A stretch of 64,000 nucleotides of DNA from Charina bottae (GCA_023362775.1 JALMGJ010000016.1:4329001-4393000); one strand, 5' to 3'; shown: positions 46,231 through 59,394, counted from the stretch's first letter. The notes: generated from the letters alone by a model not told the origin. Program-made: numbers and translations.

Positions 46231-47590
46231 CACATTAAACCAAAATGTTGTTTGTTTTTGGTGTAGTATATGGCTACTAGATCTGAACTGCAAAACTCTA
46301 GATGACATTAGATGTCAGCAAAGGGACAGGGCTTTCTATATATTTCTATAATTCTTTACTGCCATCTGGTGGTCATGTCAATTGTTGTAGCCCTTGTGTG
46401 GTGTGGACACCATAATTTGTAAATCCTAGATCATGTTCTGTTGCCTTAGCAAAAACAGCAAACACAGCCTCTTCTGATTTATTCAAAATATCATGCCAAG
46501 CCAACTATGGTGATTCATGAAACCTCATGGGATTTCAGATGTTGCTGAACTATAACTTCCAGCATTTCTCTCCTTTGGTCATGGGGAGCTACTGGGAACT
46601 GAAGTTCACTAATTTACAAAAAAAAAAAAAACACTTTATTTTTCCAGATGGATTTTTTTTTCTGAGATGGTGGCAACTTATCAAATACAAAGATGTGTTT
46701 TTGTAAGTAATTATACTGACTGCACATTATTTGAGCTTCTGAATATTGGAAGGAATTCAGGGGGGAAATAACCAATTTGAAGAAATAGCATATTGTGAAG
46801 CAAAGGAACCTTATTTGATTTATTAGCTACTTACAATCTATTTGCCCTCCATCTCCTGGTGTTTCTCTCTTCTCCATTCATACTCATTTTTTTTATCATG
46901 GGCTACATTATCTGAAAAGCCATCTGACATTCCTCTTAAAGGACATTAAATTGAGAATTCACCTGCAGAGTTAATACCAAATTTTGTGATTGAAGTTTGA
47001 TATCTGAAAAGGAAAATGTTAATTTGTTCAACCTGAATGGTTATATTACTAGGACAGATATTACATTTTGCAGTGCCTTTAGCCTTTTGTTGAACAATAT
47101 GCATTTCACAGCTCTAATACCAGGAGGTTGAGACCTGTCTCCCTTTTCCATTTTTTCTCTAAATTTTGGCCTTTACAAAAAATAAAAAATAATAATAATT
47201 CTGGCTCATTTTGGAATGGAGATGTATTTCCCCAATCTGTTCCATGAGAAATTAACTGCCAAGGACAGACATCAAAGAAAATATTTGCTGCTACCATCTT
47301 CACAACATCAAGCAACCTTGTGCAATTGTGTTGTTTTTGTTGTTACCAATTACCTTACCTAAATGGATTCTTAATAGGATTAGATAAAGTCATGAAAGAA
47401 AAGCCAAATAATAGTTTGGGGTGGGGGGAAGAGAGACAAGGGAGAACAGATTGCAAAACAGGTATGATGACCTCATCATGCAAGTGTCACAATTAATGCA
47501 CTGCCACCAGACACTGGGATGCAAATCTGTAATGGCATTTGTGAGATGACATTATGTGCAAGCGTTGTCATTTTGGCATCATTGTGGAGT
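46231..47590. other. Intergenic, no gene seen
   Basis: Contains a short old repeat near 46525-46610 and homopolymer A at 46620. No gene recognised. Confidence 0.5.
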
Positions 47591-47597
47591 CATGCAG

Positions 47598-47610
47598 ACC
47601 TCTGTCTTTT

Positions 47611-47652
<42 letters not shown>

Positions 47653-47760
47653 AAATTTAAAAGGCCACCCAACTCACACATGGTGACTCTGGGCAGCTTA
47701 CATAGTTTATTACCTGTGACAGCTAATTGCAGTCAGCATGAGCAGGATAGTCTATCTCAT
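47598..47760 (-). mobile_element. (TTTA)n and L2-like 3' tail
   Basis: TTTA repeats lead into AGGCCACCCAACTCACACATGG and GACTCTGGGCAGCTTAC, the reverse complement of the L2-like 3' UTR. Confidence 0.6.
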
Positions 47761-47865
47761 TTACACATTCTAGCACCAAGCAAGATATTGCTTTCCTTCT
47801 TTGAGGAAGAGGACGAGTACCTAGTTTTTAGTATGAGTATTAAAAGAATCCTTGGGCAAGAAGAT

Positions 47866-47914
47866 ATCCCTCCCTCCCTCCCTCCCTCCCTCCCTCCCTC
47901 CCTCCCTCCCTCCC
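47866..47914 (+). repeat. (CCCT)n microsatellite
   Basis: About twelve CCCT units, nearly perfect. Confidence 0.95.
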
Positions 47915-48164
47915 AGAAGTCTCTGGTGGCTGCTGCTGATGTGATAAATGTTTGAACTATTGCAGCATATGCTTATATTCTTAAATGTTCTGAAGAAACT
48001 TTCTTTCTCTCTGACATACTTGTTTCTTTGTGAGTAGGTATTTGATTTTAGATGGGCCACAGTCTCGGTGCTAATTTAAGATGTTCTTCTCTTTCCTTGA
48101 TGAGATGTTAAAGCAGGGCCTGTTTATTAATCTATCTAGGCATATATAAAGGAAAGGGAAAACT

Positions 48165-48653
48165 ATAAAGGTTATGACCTTTAAAGCCCTTCATGGCATG
48201 GGACCAGGTTACCTAAGGGACCGTCTTATCCCCATTACATCATCCCGTCCCATCCGGTCATGCAGTGAAGACATGCTACGGACCCCATCGGTCAAAGAAT
48301 TCCATCTAACGGAGTCACGGAAGCATGCCTTCTCTGCAGTAACGCCTGCTCTGTGGAATATTCTCCCCCCGGAGTTAAGACAGTCCCCCTTGCTCCCAGA
48401 CTTCCGGAAAAAACTCAAGACTTGGTTCTGCCAACAGACCTTGGGCGGGAAGAAGAGTATACACTCTTGGGGATGGCTAATCCATTGTTTTAAAGAAGAT
48501 AATACCATCTTGATTTTATTATATTTATTGTATTTTTGAATTGGTTATTTTAATGTTTATTTAATTTTATTCATATTTGTATTAGAATTAATTTGTGTTG
48601 GATTGTAAACCGCCTAGAGTCCCTTTGAGGGAGTTGGGCGGTGATAAATCAAA

Positions 48654-48706
<53 letters not shown>
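48165..48706 (+). mobile_element. L2-like LINE, 5'-truncated, 3' end
   Basis: The frame at 48174-48539 encodes the LINE C terminus (FKALHGMGPGYLRD, LWNILPPELRQ, KTWFCQQT), collinear with 24003-24310. The 3' UTR AGAGTCCCTTTGAGGGAGTTGGGCGG follows in the sequence, then (AAAT)n. It is a sibling of the 21.2-kb element from a slightly different subfamily. Confidence 0.85.
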
Positions 48707-48709
<3 letters not shown>

Positions 48710-49509
48710 GTTGATGGACTACATGTCCATATGCATTATATATATGCATAATCCCATGTGTACATACACCATACCAAATAGCTACTATTTTATTCACCGA
48801 AAAATAGACAGCACTATTTTCATAGAACTAGGGATAGAAATAGAGTTAAATTTGTACTCATGTATATACATGACAGGTGTAGAATCCATGATATCTTTTT
48901 GCCCAAGGATTCTTTTAATACTCATACTAAATACTAGGTACTCGTCCTCTAAGGAACAGACTCCTGGCCACAAAAATTAATTAAGTTGTTTTAATCTCTG
49001 GATAGCTAAACATTTTAGTAGCAAAACCTTGAGCAAAATAAATAAATCAAAAATAATAAAGCCATAGCCATGTTTCTCTTAGGTTTTTTTTCCTCTGCTA
49101 GCTTTGACAAGTGGGAGGAAGGTAAAATTCGGGAGCCATTGTAGGGAACATAACTGCTTTCTTAAAAGCATATTCTGGCCTTGGACCCACTTCTTGTTGA
49201 CTCCTTACCTACGGATTAGAAGGATTATTTTTATTTTTGCTCCAGTCAAAAATCGCTATCATTCTCATGAAAATAACAATAATCTTCCATGAGTAATGTT
49301 GTTAAATTCAACCATATAATGTTCTTGCTGGAGATGATGATGATAACAAATACTCATTTCCACAGCTTAAACCTATACAATGATAAAATAAGAAATAGAA
49401 GTCAAAAGGGCAATGCTACCCAAACTCTTCTATTACATTATAATACCTGAATGCACTAAAGATGCAACTGCTGAGTTCCATTGACATAGGGCTGATGTAA
49501 AGCACCTGC

Positions 49510-49825
49510 CTTTTGGAACATCATTCCCCCCAAGGTGAGATTGGCCCCAACTCTATTAATGTTCCATACGGCCCTTGAAACCTGATCATCGGGCCTGGGG
49601 ATCCCATGTAAGTATGGAGCCCCTTAAATGGTTATATTGTTTGTACTGTAAGTCTGGAATGCACTCTTCCATGTGTTTTTTTTTTCATTATTGTTTTAAC
49701 TGTTTTAATTGCATTTTAATGGTTTTGTTTTTCATTGTTTTGATTGCTTGGTTTTAATTGTGTGTGCTGCCCAAAGTCACATGTGTGAGATGGGTGGCTA
49801 TATAAATTGAATGAATTAATTAAAA
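49510..49825 (+). mobile_element. L2-like LINE, degraded 3' end
   Basis: GGAACATCATTCCCCCC resembles the LWNILPP-coding segment. It is followed by a decayed 3' UTR ending GAGATGGGTGGCTATATAAATTGAATGAATTAATT. Confidence 0.55.
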
Positions 49826-50097
49826 GACAGCCAAAGGACACACAATAGTTACAGAAAGAGTAATGTGTACCCACATTTACCAGGGCAGAGGTGTTTAGTA
49901 AATCAAATTGTGAATGCATGCAGTAATACACCTAGCTTGTGATGGTCCAATGACAAAACCTCCCTGAGTATGTCAAAAAGGTCGAAAAAGCCCTGTGTAG
50001 CATTTGGCTGAATATATATCCTCATTATGTTTAAACAGTGATTTGAACCATAATTTCTAACACATAGTTGATAAATTTGACCAGTATGTTATACCAG

Positions 50098-50099
<2 letters not shown>

Positions 50100-50132
<33 letters not shown>

Positions 50133-50460
50133 TGAATTTATCACTGCCCATCCCCCGGAAGAGGGACTCTGGGCGGTTTACTGTAAAAACACAATTAATA
50201 AAAATACAGTTATAAATACAATAAATAGCTATAAGATTATAAAATGTAATAAAATCCAGATTGTAGAGGTTCTTCTTCAATCCATGAGTAAAAAGGGCCA
50301 CTATCAGGCCGTTCCAGGGAGCTCCCATCACCAGGAGTGAACACTGTCCTTCCCGCTCCAGGCATGTTGACAAAACCAGGTTGACAAAATCGGAAGTCCA
50401 GGAGAGATAGCTGACAGAGGGCCCTGAATTGACAAAACCCCACAAAGCCTTCTGCAAAGG
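50100..50460 (-). mobile_element. L2-like LINE 3' fragment, antisense
   Basis: (ATT)n at 50100-50132, then the complement of the GCCCAGAGTCCCTCTTCC-type 3' end, then a degenerate C-terminal coding remnant. Confidence 0.55.
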
Positions 50461-50534
50461 AGCCTGAAATCTACAGGTGCAATGCACATTTTGATTCCAG
50501 AGGGACAATTTTTGCAAGCAAAAATTTTGCAATT

Positions 50535-50732
<198 letters not shown>

Positions 50733-50789
50733 ATTCTACTGTAAAATACTGTGATTCACTGAGTAGTCTCAATGCAGGTTTGGTAGAAT

Positions 50790-51483
50790 AATAGAAAAGA
50801 GTGGAGATAATGATAAAGTAATGGCAATAGGGAGGGCCTATGCTTAGGAAAAAGGGATTCAGACAATGAGTATGTAAATCCCATGGGCCACAAGTAACTT
50901 TTGGGAATGTACATAATGGGCTATGTCTATTGTGAGTCAGATTTGCATCTATTCATTCCTAAGTTTAGTCTGTTTTATTTCCACATGAAACATGCACAAG
51001 CGTACCCAAAACAACGTGCTTAATTTTCTGAATTTTCTGTTTTACAAAATACATCCTTGTATGTCCTTTTCTGAAGATACTCATTTTTATGTGTATGTAC
51101 TTATTATTTTTTTGTTTTTTAAGCAAAAGTTGGATTGCAAAATTGAAAAGAATACATAATCAAAAGCATAACTGTGCTCTGATCCATGCAGATCAGGTCT
51201 GAGAGTTAACAGCAAACTTAGAATCAAAGAATGGTCATCAAATCCACGAGATACCATGCCTTGGCTGTATCTTTGGAAAGCATGCTTATGACATGAATGA
51301 ACTAATGTGTGTGTATGAAAAGCTGCTTAGAAAAAGAAATGCCCAAAAGGAACAAAAGAAACCATTTTGCAATGCAATTTTTTTTGCAGGGTGCTTTATT
51401 TGCAAGAGAAGGTTGATTAATAAAACTAATAAAAAAGATGCCCTCTGCTATGCATGTAGATATAATTAGCATCATCATCATAA

Positions 51484-51522
<39 letters not shown>

Positions 51523-52820
51523 TCCACCTGCAGCTTTAACTTGAACATACTTGGTAGTTTTATAACCATATACCGTAAAAGGCATAGCGTGGAAACCTTT
51601 TATATCATGATTATCTACTATGAATATCCTATTTTATAACTTTATTATTCGGCATCATTTCTAGTTCGTTTTGAACTTAGGTGTTAATCTTCTTAAAATG
51701 TAACCTTCTTTCATTTATATGATAATTACATATAGCTGTCTACCTCTTTTACTGACTGACATATTAAGTATTGCTGTTACATAATTATGTTATCCAGACT
51801 GGCAATAAGATAGACTGTACAATATTTTTCCCCTTTGTGGGTGGAATGTAAGATTGGAGATGGCTTGATTTGCTTCATTGAAGCTCAGAGGCCACCCAAC
51901 TTTCTTCAAACCCCTTTGGGCCACTCCTTCTCTCAGCCTTCTACCTTAGCATTGACCAAAGGCTTCCAGGTTAGGTAATTTGGGATGCCCATAGCACTCA
52001 CTGAAGTGCCAAAGGGGCCTCAGGTTGAACAGCTTCAGGGCACATTGTGGGAAATCCCCAGCATTTGCCAAAACTGCCTAGCTTCGAGCACTTTGGTCAG
52101 TACTGTGAGGTTCCTAAAGTCTTCCCCAAAGAAGGTGCTTGGCCCTTTCAAACCACTTACTCTTCCAAGAGGTGAAAGAGATGAACATATTAAAAACTTG
52201 TATCCTTTTTCAACTTCTAAACAAGTTGAGCAGAACAAAAGGAGCTTTTCCATGTTGCTGCTTTTTCTCAAACACCTCCCCAGCAGGTAGCTGAATGGAA
52301 CAAAAAGATCCATGTTTTTGCACAACTAAACTCTCAACTTTTCATCAGGTGGCTAGCAGTTGTGAAAGCTAAGATGTGAATACGTTTTCCCCTATCGTTT
52401 TCAACTGAACAGCCTGCAGATGGCTTCAGGGTAGGCAGAGATGACCAGTACTGTGGAAAACCTCCACCCAATCAACCTTGGAGAGCCCTTAACCTGTGAT
52501 GCAAGTGAAGGCACCTATCAGCCTTTTCCCGTAGTGCAACCTTCTCCTGTAGCACAAGTTCTGCAGATGAAGGCTGAGAAGGGCTACTATGAAAAAGAGA
52601 CCAAAACGAAGCAACATGACTGCTTAACTGTCAGAAACAAAGGGACCATTTTGTTGAGTGTTGAGATGGTACATCCCTTTTGCACAGCCCTACTTTGAAA
52701 TTTGTGTTTTGTTCATGGTAAGAATGCACTCAACTCTACCTGTTAAATATATATTTTTAATTATCTTCTAGAATCACCTTGTAAACCACATTTTGAAGAG
52801 ATAAAAAATTAAGACGATCT
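50790..52820. other. Intergenic, no gene seen
   Basis: Contains (ATT)n at about 51485-51521. No exon or transposon recognised; the GC-richer part at 51900-52700 has no recognisable coding homology. Confidence 0.45.
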
Positions 52821-52824
52821 CTAA

Positions 52825-52906
52825 AGAGCCAGTTTGGTCTAGTAGTTAAGGTGCTGGGCTAGAAACCAGGAGTCTGTGAGTCCTAGTCCTGCCTTAGGCA
52901 TTAAAG
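52825..52906 (+). mobile_element. SINE left half, split by Copia insertion
   Basis: The head GAGCCAGTTTGGTCTAGTAG through CCTTAGGCATTAAAG stops abruptly at the Copia 5' LTR. The body resumes at 58012 with AAAGCTGGCTGGGTGACC. Confidence 0.9.
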
Positions 52907-53412
52907 TGTTGCATATATTTTTATGATCTTAAAAGAATATGAAGGCTAGTTTTAAAAGCCAAGCCTAAAAGTTTTTTTTCCTGTGGGCTCCAGGAGAGCA
53001 CATGTTAACTCCCCCTCTCAGAAATGTTAATTGCTTGGAGCCACAGAGTCTAGTAGTTTAGCCAATCAGAGTTACCTTCCCAAATAAAGTGATAAGTTGC
53101 CTAGGTGATTGGTCACATGTCAAGCCCTGTCCAATCAGGTACTGCCAAGTAGTGGTAAAGGCTTTAAATTGTAAATCTGCCTTTTGTCTTCGTTACCTTG
53201 CTGTTATCTCTCTGTTTTGTCTTCTCTACAATGTGAGTATGGGGCTATGTTAATTAAGCCATGAGCTTTTCTTCGGCTGAAGAAAGCAAGCTAAATTACT
53301 GTTCTTTCTTTTTAAAATAAAAAGCAACATTTTTTTTACTGCAAGCTTTCAGTTTGTTTGTCTCTTAATATTTCTATAACTCTGATCTCACAAATTTTTA
53401 TAAACTACAATA
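52907..53412 (+). repeat. Copia 5' LTR
   Basis: 506 bp, starts TGTTGCATAT, ends CTACAATA. Contains CCAATCA boxes (53068, 53130) and AATAAA near 53315. Confidence 0.92.
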
Positions 53413-53428
53413 GGTTATGGGCCCAGCA
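53413..53428 (+). other. Copia primer binding site, internal initiator tRNA-Met
   Basis: GGTTATGGGCCCAGCA directly follows the LTR. It is complementary to the anticodon-stem region of initiator tRNA-Met (TGGGCCCATAACC) rather than its 3' CCA end. Drosophila copia is primed by the same half-tRNA. Confidence 0.8.
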
Positions 53429-53619
53429 AATTCTTTCTGGATCAGAGATAAAACTTATGGAAATATGGAAAGAGGAGAGCTGAACTGTTTTGTTTGCATT
53501 TGAAGAGGCTTTTTGTTTTTTGAAACTTGCTGGAAGTTACAAGCAGTTTCAGTTGGAGGAGGAGTCAAGCCTCGTGATTTCAAGCCTCATGGATTATCCC
53601 AACAGGGGAGGAAGAAGCA

Positions 53620-54330
53620 ATGGCAGCTGCAGCAGCTTCAAGTTATCAAGGTATGCCCTTGGAAAAGCTTTCTAATACTAATTATTTGAACTGGTCTTTG
53701 AAAATGGAGTGTTTCTTGAGGAGAGAAAATTTGTGGTCTGCTATATCTGACCAAATTCCTCAAAATTCAGACCAAGCCTGGCTGAGAAAGGATGAGAAAT
53801 GTAAAGCTTCTATTATCTTAGCTGTGCAAGATGATCAACTTATACATGTAAGAGGTCTGGAAACTTCCAAAGAATTATGGGACTTTCTGTGTAATTTATA
53901 TGTGAAAACCTCTCCTGGCAGCAAGGTTATTTTAACCAAAAAGCTGTACAAAGCCTACTTACCAGAGCATGGAAATTTGCCAGAGCATCTTCATAAACTG
54001 CAGAACTATTTTGTGGAGCTTCAAGAGCGTGGGATGGAATTTACTCCTCTTATGAAAGCCTACATTATGCTGTCTTTGTTGAATAAGTCTTGGGACACTT
54101 TAATTTGCACCATGGAGGGAATCCCTGAAGCTGATTTAACTCCATCGTTTGTGTCTGCTCGTCTTCTTGCTGAGTGGGAGAAAAGGCAGGAAAAAGCTGT
54201 CTCCATTTCTTCATTAAAGTCTTCTCATGGCCAGCAGAGGGAGCGGAAGAGCTTTGAATTTCAAGCTGCTGCATTTTCAAGCAAGTGATGCTTTCATTGT
54301 GGGTCTCCTGCACATCTTCGCAAAGATTGT
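53620..54330 (+). pseudogene. Copia gag
   Basis: ATG at 53620. A Copia-type Gag (LSNTNYLNWSLKMECFL; LWDFLCNLY) of 222 codons ends in TGA at 54286-54288. The next codons in the same frame encode the CCHC knuckle CFHCGSPAHLRKDC. The stop therefore cuts off the RNA-binding finger, most simply a CGA-to-TGA change. Confidence 0.88.
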
Positions 54331-57300
54331 GACCAGTTGCTTAAAAGTAAGAAGATTTCTCAGAAGAAAGAAGCAACATCTAGAAAGAAGATTCTACATG
54401 CACAGGTTGTTGAGAGCTGTGATAATAAAGAACTGTGGATTTTAGATAGTGGCGCAAATGCACATATCTGTAATAATAAAGATTCTTTTGTGTCTCTGTC
54501 TAAAACTAACAAAGAGTTTCCTTAGCTGATGGATCTGTATCTAAGATCATGGGTGAAAGTGAGATTAATCTTCCATGTTTGGGGGAAACTGTTCAAAATG
54601 TTTTATTTGTGCCTAATTTTCAAAGTAATCTCTTGTCCGTGGGACAGTTAGTAGCATCTGGGTATGTTATAACTTTTAAGAAAGAGGGCTGTGAAATTAG
54701 GAAGGATTGTAAAGTGGTTGCAAAATGTTTGCAGAAAGATTCTCTTTACATTGTACAGAAAGCTGAGAAGCAAACAGCAAAAGCTGTGTTTGGGAATACT
54801 CCCATACACGATCAGTGCATCCATTTATTACATAGGAGATTTGCTCATGCTAATTTTAAGTACATATCTCAAATGCCTAGTTTTTCTGCTGATTTAAAAT
54901 TGAAACCTTGTGATAAGTATTTGGATTGTTCAGTTTGCAAGGAGAATAAAACCACAAGGGCTCCTGTGAAGAAGTTTGCTGATAGCTCCTCTTCTAGGCC
55001 TCTAGAGATTATTCATTCTGATGTAATAGGCCCCTTTTCTGCTAGTCTTGGAGGAGCAAGGAACATTTTGACCTTTATAGATGATTTTTCCAGGTACACA
55101 TTCATTTATTTGTTGAAACACAAAGATGAGGTCTTTGACAAGTTTAAAGATTTTGTAACTTGGGCAAATGGAAAATTCCCAAGGCCAGTGTCTGCCTTGC
55201 AATCAGACAGAGCTGGAGAGTATCTCTCCTCAAAATTTAAAGGCATTTTGTTAGAAAAAGGGATAGAACACATTTTAGCTAACCCTTATACTCCAGAACA
55301 GAATTCTGTGGCAGAAAGGAAAGGGCGAACACTGCAAGAAGCCATGATGTGTTTGCTGAAGGATGCCAGTTTACCTTTTAGGTTTTGGGGTGAGGCTGTT
55401 TCTACAGTGTGTTATGTTCAGAACAGGCTGTTTAACAGTGCAATTCAGGATGTGCCATTTCATTTGTTCTATGGTGTGAAACCTAAGGTAAATCATCTCA
55501 GAGTTTTTGGGAGCACAGCTTGGGTGCACATTCCAAAGCAGCTGAGGCGTAAGGGGGCTTCCAGAACAAAGAAAGCAATCTTTGTTGGGTATGAACAGAG
55601 TCAGAGGAGCTACACGTTCATACTGGATAATCAATTGATAATTAGTAAAAGTGCTTCTTTTGCTGAGCAGAATTGGGATAAAATATACTCTAGTTCTTCA
55701 GTTGATTTATCCATGAGGGAACAGCAAACTTTTGCTGATGCTGATTTGCAGGAATCACCTAGTGAAGTCAATGAGCAAGAAACTGAATTGTCTGAAAAGT
55801 CAGAGGTTTCTGAGGTAAATGGTGGGAATCAGAATGTAAGTCCTGTCCTACCTTGCAGGTCTGAAAGGATTAATAAGGGGGTTCCACCTGATCGTTATCA
55901 AGTAGATGTTGTGAAAGCCTTTCACATTCACACAGAGCCTGAATCTCTTGAGCAAATCAATGAGATGCCACCTGAAATAGCTAAGTGCTGGCGTGAAGCC
56001 ATGCAGCAGGAATTAGATTCCTTAAAGGAAAATGAAACTTGGAAATTGGTGAGTCTGCCACCCAATCAGAAGTGTTTGGGTTGTAGGTGGGTGTTTAAAC
56101 TGAAAAAAGATTCTGATGGTAAAATTCAAAAGTATAAAGCAAGATTAGTAGCAAAACGTTTTACTCAAAGAAAAAATGTGGATTATGACAAAACTTTTGC
56201 TCCAGTGACAAAAGCTGAATCTATCAGGTTGCTTTTAAAGGTTGCTGCCATTAAGAAAATGTCTGTTTATCACTATGATATTCAAACTGCTTTTCTGTAT
56301 GGTGATTTGGAGGAAAAATTGTTTATGCAACAACCTCCTGATTATGAAAAAGAAAAACATCTTGTGTGTGAATTGCAAAAGTCCATCTATGGATTGAAAC
56401 AGGCAGCGCGTTGTTGGAATATTAAGTAGGATAAAACTTTGCTAAATTTTGGGTTTCAGAAGGGAATTGCTGATCCATGTGTGTATGTAAAAATGATAAG
56501 CAAGGTGTAATGTACTTATGCTTGTATGTTGATGATTTGTTGCTGCTGACATCATCAGATGAACAAAAGCGTGATTTTGAGGTTTGTATGAAAAACAATG
56601 TCACATTGAAATGTCTTGGAGCAGTTAACAATTACTTAGGATTAGAAATTCAGAGGGAAAAAGATGGCAGTTTTCTCATAAGTCAGAGTAGTAAAATTAA
56701 GAAACTGTTGGAGGATTTTAAAATGCAAGACTGTAAGTCTGTCTCCTCCCCCATGCTTCCCGAGTTTCTAAAAGAGGAGGGAGAAAAGGGGGATGGTGAG
56801 TTATCAGAAGGAGATAGTTTCAGATCAGCCATTGGTAGTCTTCTTTACATTGCAAACAATAGCCGGCCGGACATTTCAAATAGTGTGTCCATTTTGAGCA
56901 GATATGTGGAACATCCTACATCTGTTGCAAAGTCCGAGTTAAAAAGACTTTTTCATTATTTACAGGGCACCAAAGATTATTGCTTAAAGTTGTCTGCTAC
57001 AGACACAGAGGAAAAGTTAGAATGCTGGTGTGATTCAGATTGGGCTGGAGATCTCAGTGATAGGAAGTCTACTTCTGGGAGTGTAATTCAATTTGCTAAG
57101 TCCACTATTGCATGGTACTCCATGAAATAAACAGTAGTAGCTATCAGCACAGCTGAAGCCGAGTTTTATGCTTTAGCACAACTCTGCAATGAGGTAATCT
57201 GGTTTACTCAATTGTTGCAAGACATTGGAGTCATTTTAAGCCAGCCTGTAACCATTCATGAAGACAACCAGGCCTGTATACATTTGGCATTATCAGAAGG

Positions 57301-57490
57301 TACCAGAAATCACACAAAGCACATTGATGCTCGTTTTCATCTTGTTAAAGATTTTCTAGCCAAGAAAAAGGTTATTTTAAAATACTGTGATACTAAATTA
57401 ATGTTAGCTGATATTTTTACCAAGCCTCTACCTAGCATTAGGCACAGTGAGTTGGTTACAAAATTGGGTTTGTTTCCATATTTTTTCTAG
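54331..57490 (+). pseudogene. Copia pol
   Basis: Protease DSGA in WILDSGANAHIC (about 54436). A frame change near 54525 precedes a 626-codon frame (54549-56429). That frame holds the pre-integrase zinc finger (HANFKY; CSVCKENK) and the integrase core, with Asp in HSDVIGP, Asp in LQSDRAGEY and Glu in SVAERKGR. It also holds the first half of the RT (RWVFKLKKD; DYDKTFAPV; YGLKQAARCW), ending in TAG at 56427-56429. A second frame change falls near 56492 in an A-run. YVDD is at 56525-56536 and RNase H DSDWAGD near 57034. TAA at 57128-57130 interrupts before STAEAEFYAL and the C-terminal ADIFTKPLP. Confidence 0.9.
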
Positions 57491-57506
57491 TCATAAAAAA
57501 GGGGAG

Positions 57507-58011
57507 TGTTGCATATATTTTTATGATCTTAAAAGAATATGAAGGCTAGTTTTAAAAGCCAAGCCTAAAAGTTTTTTTTCCTGTGGGCTCCAGGAGAGCA
57601 CATGTTAACTCCCCCTCTCATAAATGTTAATTGCTTGGAGCCACAGAGTCTAGTAGTTTAGCCAATCAGAGTTACCTTCCCAAATAAAGTGATAAGTTGC
57701 CTAGGTGAGTGGTCACATGTCAAGCCCTGTCCAATCAGGTACTGCCACGTAGTGGTAAAAGCTTTAAATTGTAAATCTGCCTTTTGTCTTCCTTACCTTG
57801 CTGTTATCTCTCTGTTTTGTCTTCTCTACAATGTGAGTACGGGGCTATGTTAATTAAGCCATGAGCTTTTCTTCAGCTGAAGAAAGCAAGCTAAATTACT
57901 GTTCTTTCTTTTTAAAATAAAAAGCAACTTTTTTTTACTGCAAGCTTACAGTTCGTTTGTCTCTTAATATTTCTATAACTCTGATCTCACAAATTTTTAT
58001 AAACTACAATA
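57507..58011 (+). repeat. Copia 3' LTR
   Basis: 505 bp, same ends as the 5' LTR. One base of the A/T-run near the 3' end is missing. Confidence 0.92.
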
Positions 58012-58178
58012 GAAAGCTGGCTGGGTGACCTCGGGCCAGTCACTCTCTCTCAGCCCAGCTCACCTCACAGGGTTGTTGTTGTGGGGAAAATAGGAGGAAG
58101 GAGTATTAGGTATGTTCGCCGCATTGAGTTATTTATAAAAATAATAAAGGTGGGATAAAAATTAAATAAATGAATAAT
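58012..58178 (+). mobile_element. SINE right half after Copia insertion
   Basis: Continues the SINE body (GGTTGTTGTTGTGGGG, AATAATAAAGGTGGGAT) and ends in a TAAA/TAAT tail. Confidence 0.9.
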
Positions 58179-58991
58179 AAAAAAAACCGGTACCGTACCT
58201 GAAGTCAAAAGGCAGCTCAGAAAAGAATACATGATTTGACAGTAAGGAGAAATACTCTATCACTGGGGGAACTAAGGAAGGTGCTTCCTTCGATTTCTTA
58301 CTGTGTGCCATTTCTGGGTAGATTTTCTAATAGTTCCCCTCCCCCCACCCAGATTTTTGTGAAATTAGCCTATTTAGAAGATCAGAGGGGGAGTGTCATT
58401 CATTTTTTTTAGCTAACCATTCACAGCAACACAGGTTTTTTTTCAAAGAGGCTCCTTCTTCTGCATGGTCACATTTCAGGAATTGCTGCAAAAGTCCTGT
58501 CCTCTGTGTAAAGAACTTAGTGCTGCTGTTATTGTGCAGGACATTTTAACACTTTAAAAAAGGCAATGGAAGATACCATCCAAACATCCAAACCAGGAAT
58601 TTTTATATCAAAGAATATATCCCACATCCCATGGATCTATTAGATAAGGAAGTAGAAGTTCATAAATACAGTGAAATGACCACATTCACACTCTGAAATA
58701 GCTAGGGTTCCTGATATTTGTCCCTTCAAGTTCAATTTTGCATCTTTTTTCAAAGTGTGTAAGAATTTGCTAAGAAGAAGCATCTACTTTTTTTCTTTTT
58801 TTCAGAGAGCAAAATTCCATCCCCCTACAGGGATATCATTCTAATTTAGTTCTCCCTTCAGAATCAGTTCAAGCAGCTAATAATATAAAAGGCCTGGAAA
58901 TATTAAGAAAGATTTTAAAAATTAAGAATTACACATTCACAAGATTAATATTTTCTGGGGGAGAGGGGTGGTAGCAAAATTTGAAAAATAA

Positions 58992-59031
<40 letters not shown>

Positions 59032-59392
59032 ATATTCAGCACTAAACAAAGCAGATAAAAGAGAATATCCTGACTATACAGACTATGTCACTGCTGCTGT
59101 GTTATATTCAACCATTTATATCCTAATTGCTTGTCAGAATATATTTATATACAGTATGTATTTTCCTTTGCTTGCATGAATGATTAATTCACTGATCACA
59201 AGTTTTATATTTCTCTGTTTTGTAAGAGAATAGGCATTTGTAATTCTAGTTGCATTACTGCAACTTGGAGTACTTATGAAGCATCAGCATAGCACAATTT
59301 ATTTTTGCTTCATTTTATTTTGATGGTAGGGGCAAGCATCTTGAATTTATTTCCAACAGTTGCACAATATTCTATATATGCTCAAAAATTTA
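58179..59392. other. Intergenic, no gene seen
   Basis: AT-rich, with an (AAAT)n tract at about 58986-59030. Nothing else recognised. Confidence 0.5.
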
Positions 59393-59394
59393 TA

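Larger units (their letters stand above)
52907..58011 (+). mobile_element. Ty1/copia LTR retrotransposon, complete but inactivated
   Basis: A 5.1-kb element with 5' LTR 52907-53412 and 3' LTR 57507-58011. The primer site follows the 5' LTR immediately and a polypurine tract AAAAAAGGGGAG precedes the 3' LTR. The target duplication is TAAAG/GAAAG (5 bp, one mismatch). The internal order gag, protease, integrase, reverse transcriptase, RNase H, with integrase before RT, defines Copia rather than Gypsy. The LTRs differ by about nine substitutions and one indel, close to 2%. The coding region has three nonsense codons and two frameshifts. Confidence 0.93.

Noticed and set aside
51985..52698. Two ~90-100-codon frames at 52.0-52.7 kb
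   Set aside because: No recognisable family, no splice or poly(A) context; length is unremarkable for the local base composition.
54286..54288. Copia gag TGA as a programmed readthrough stop
   Set aside because: It precedes the zinc knuckle rather than separating gag from pol, and the copy has two further nonsense codons and two frameshifts, so decay is simpler.
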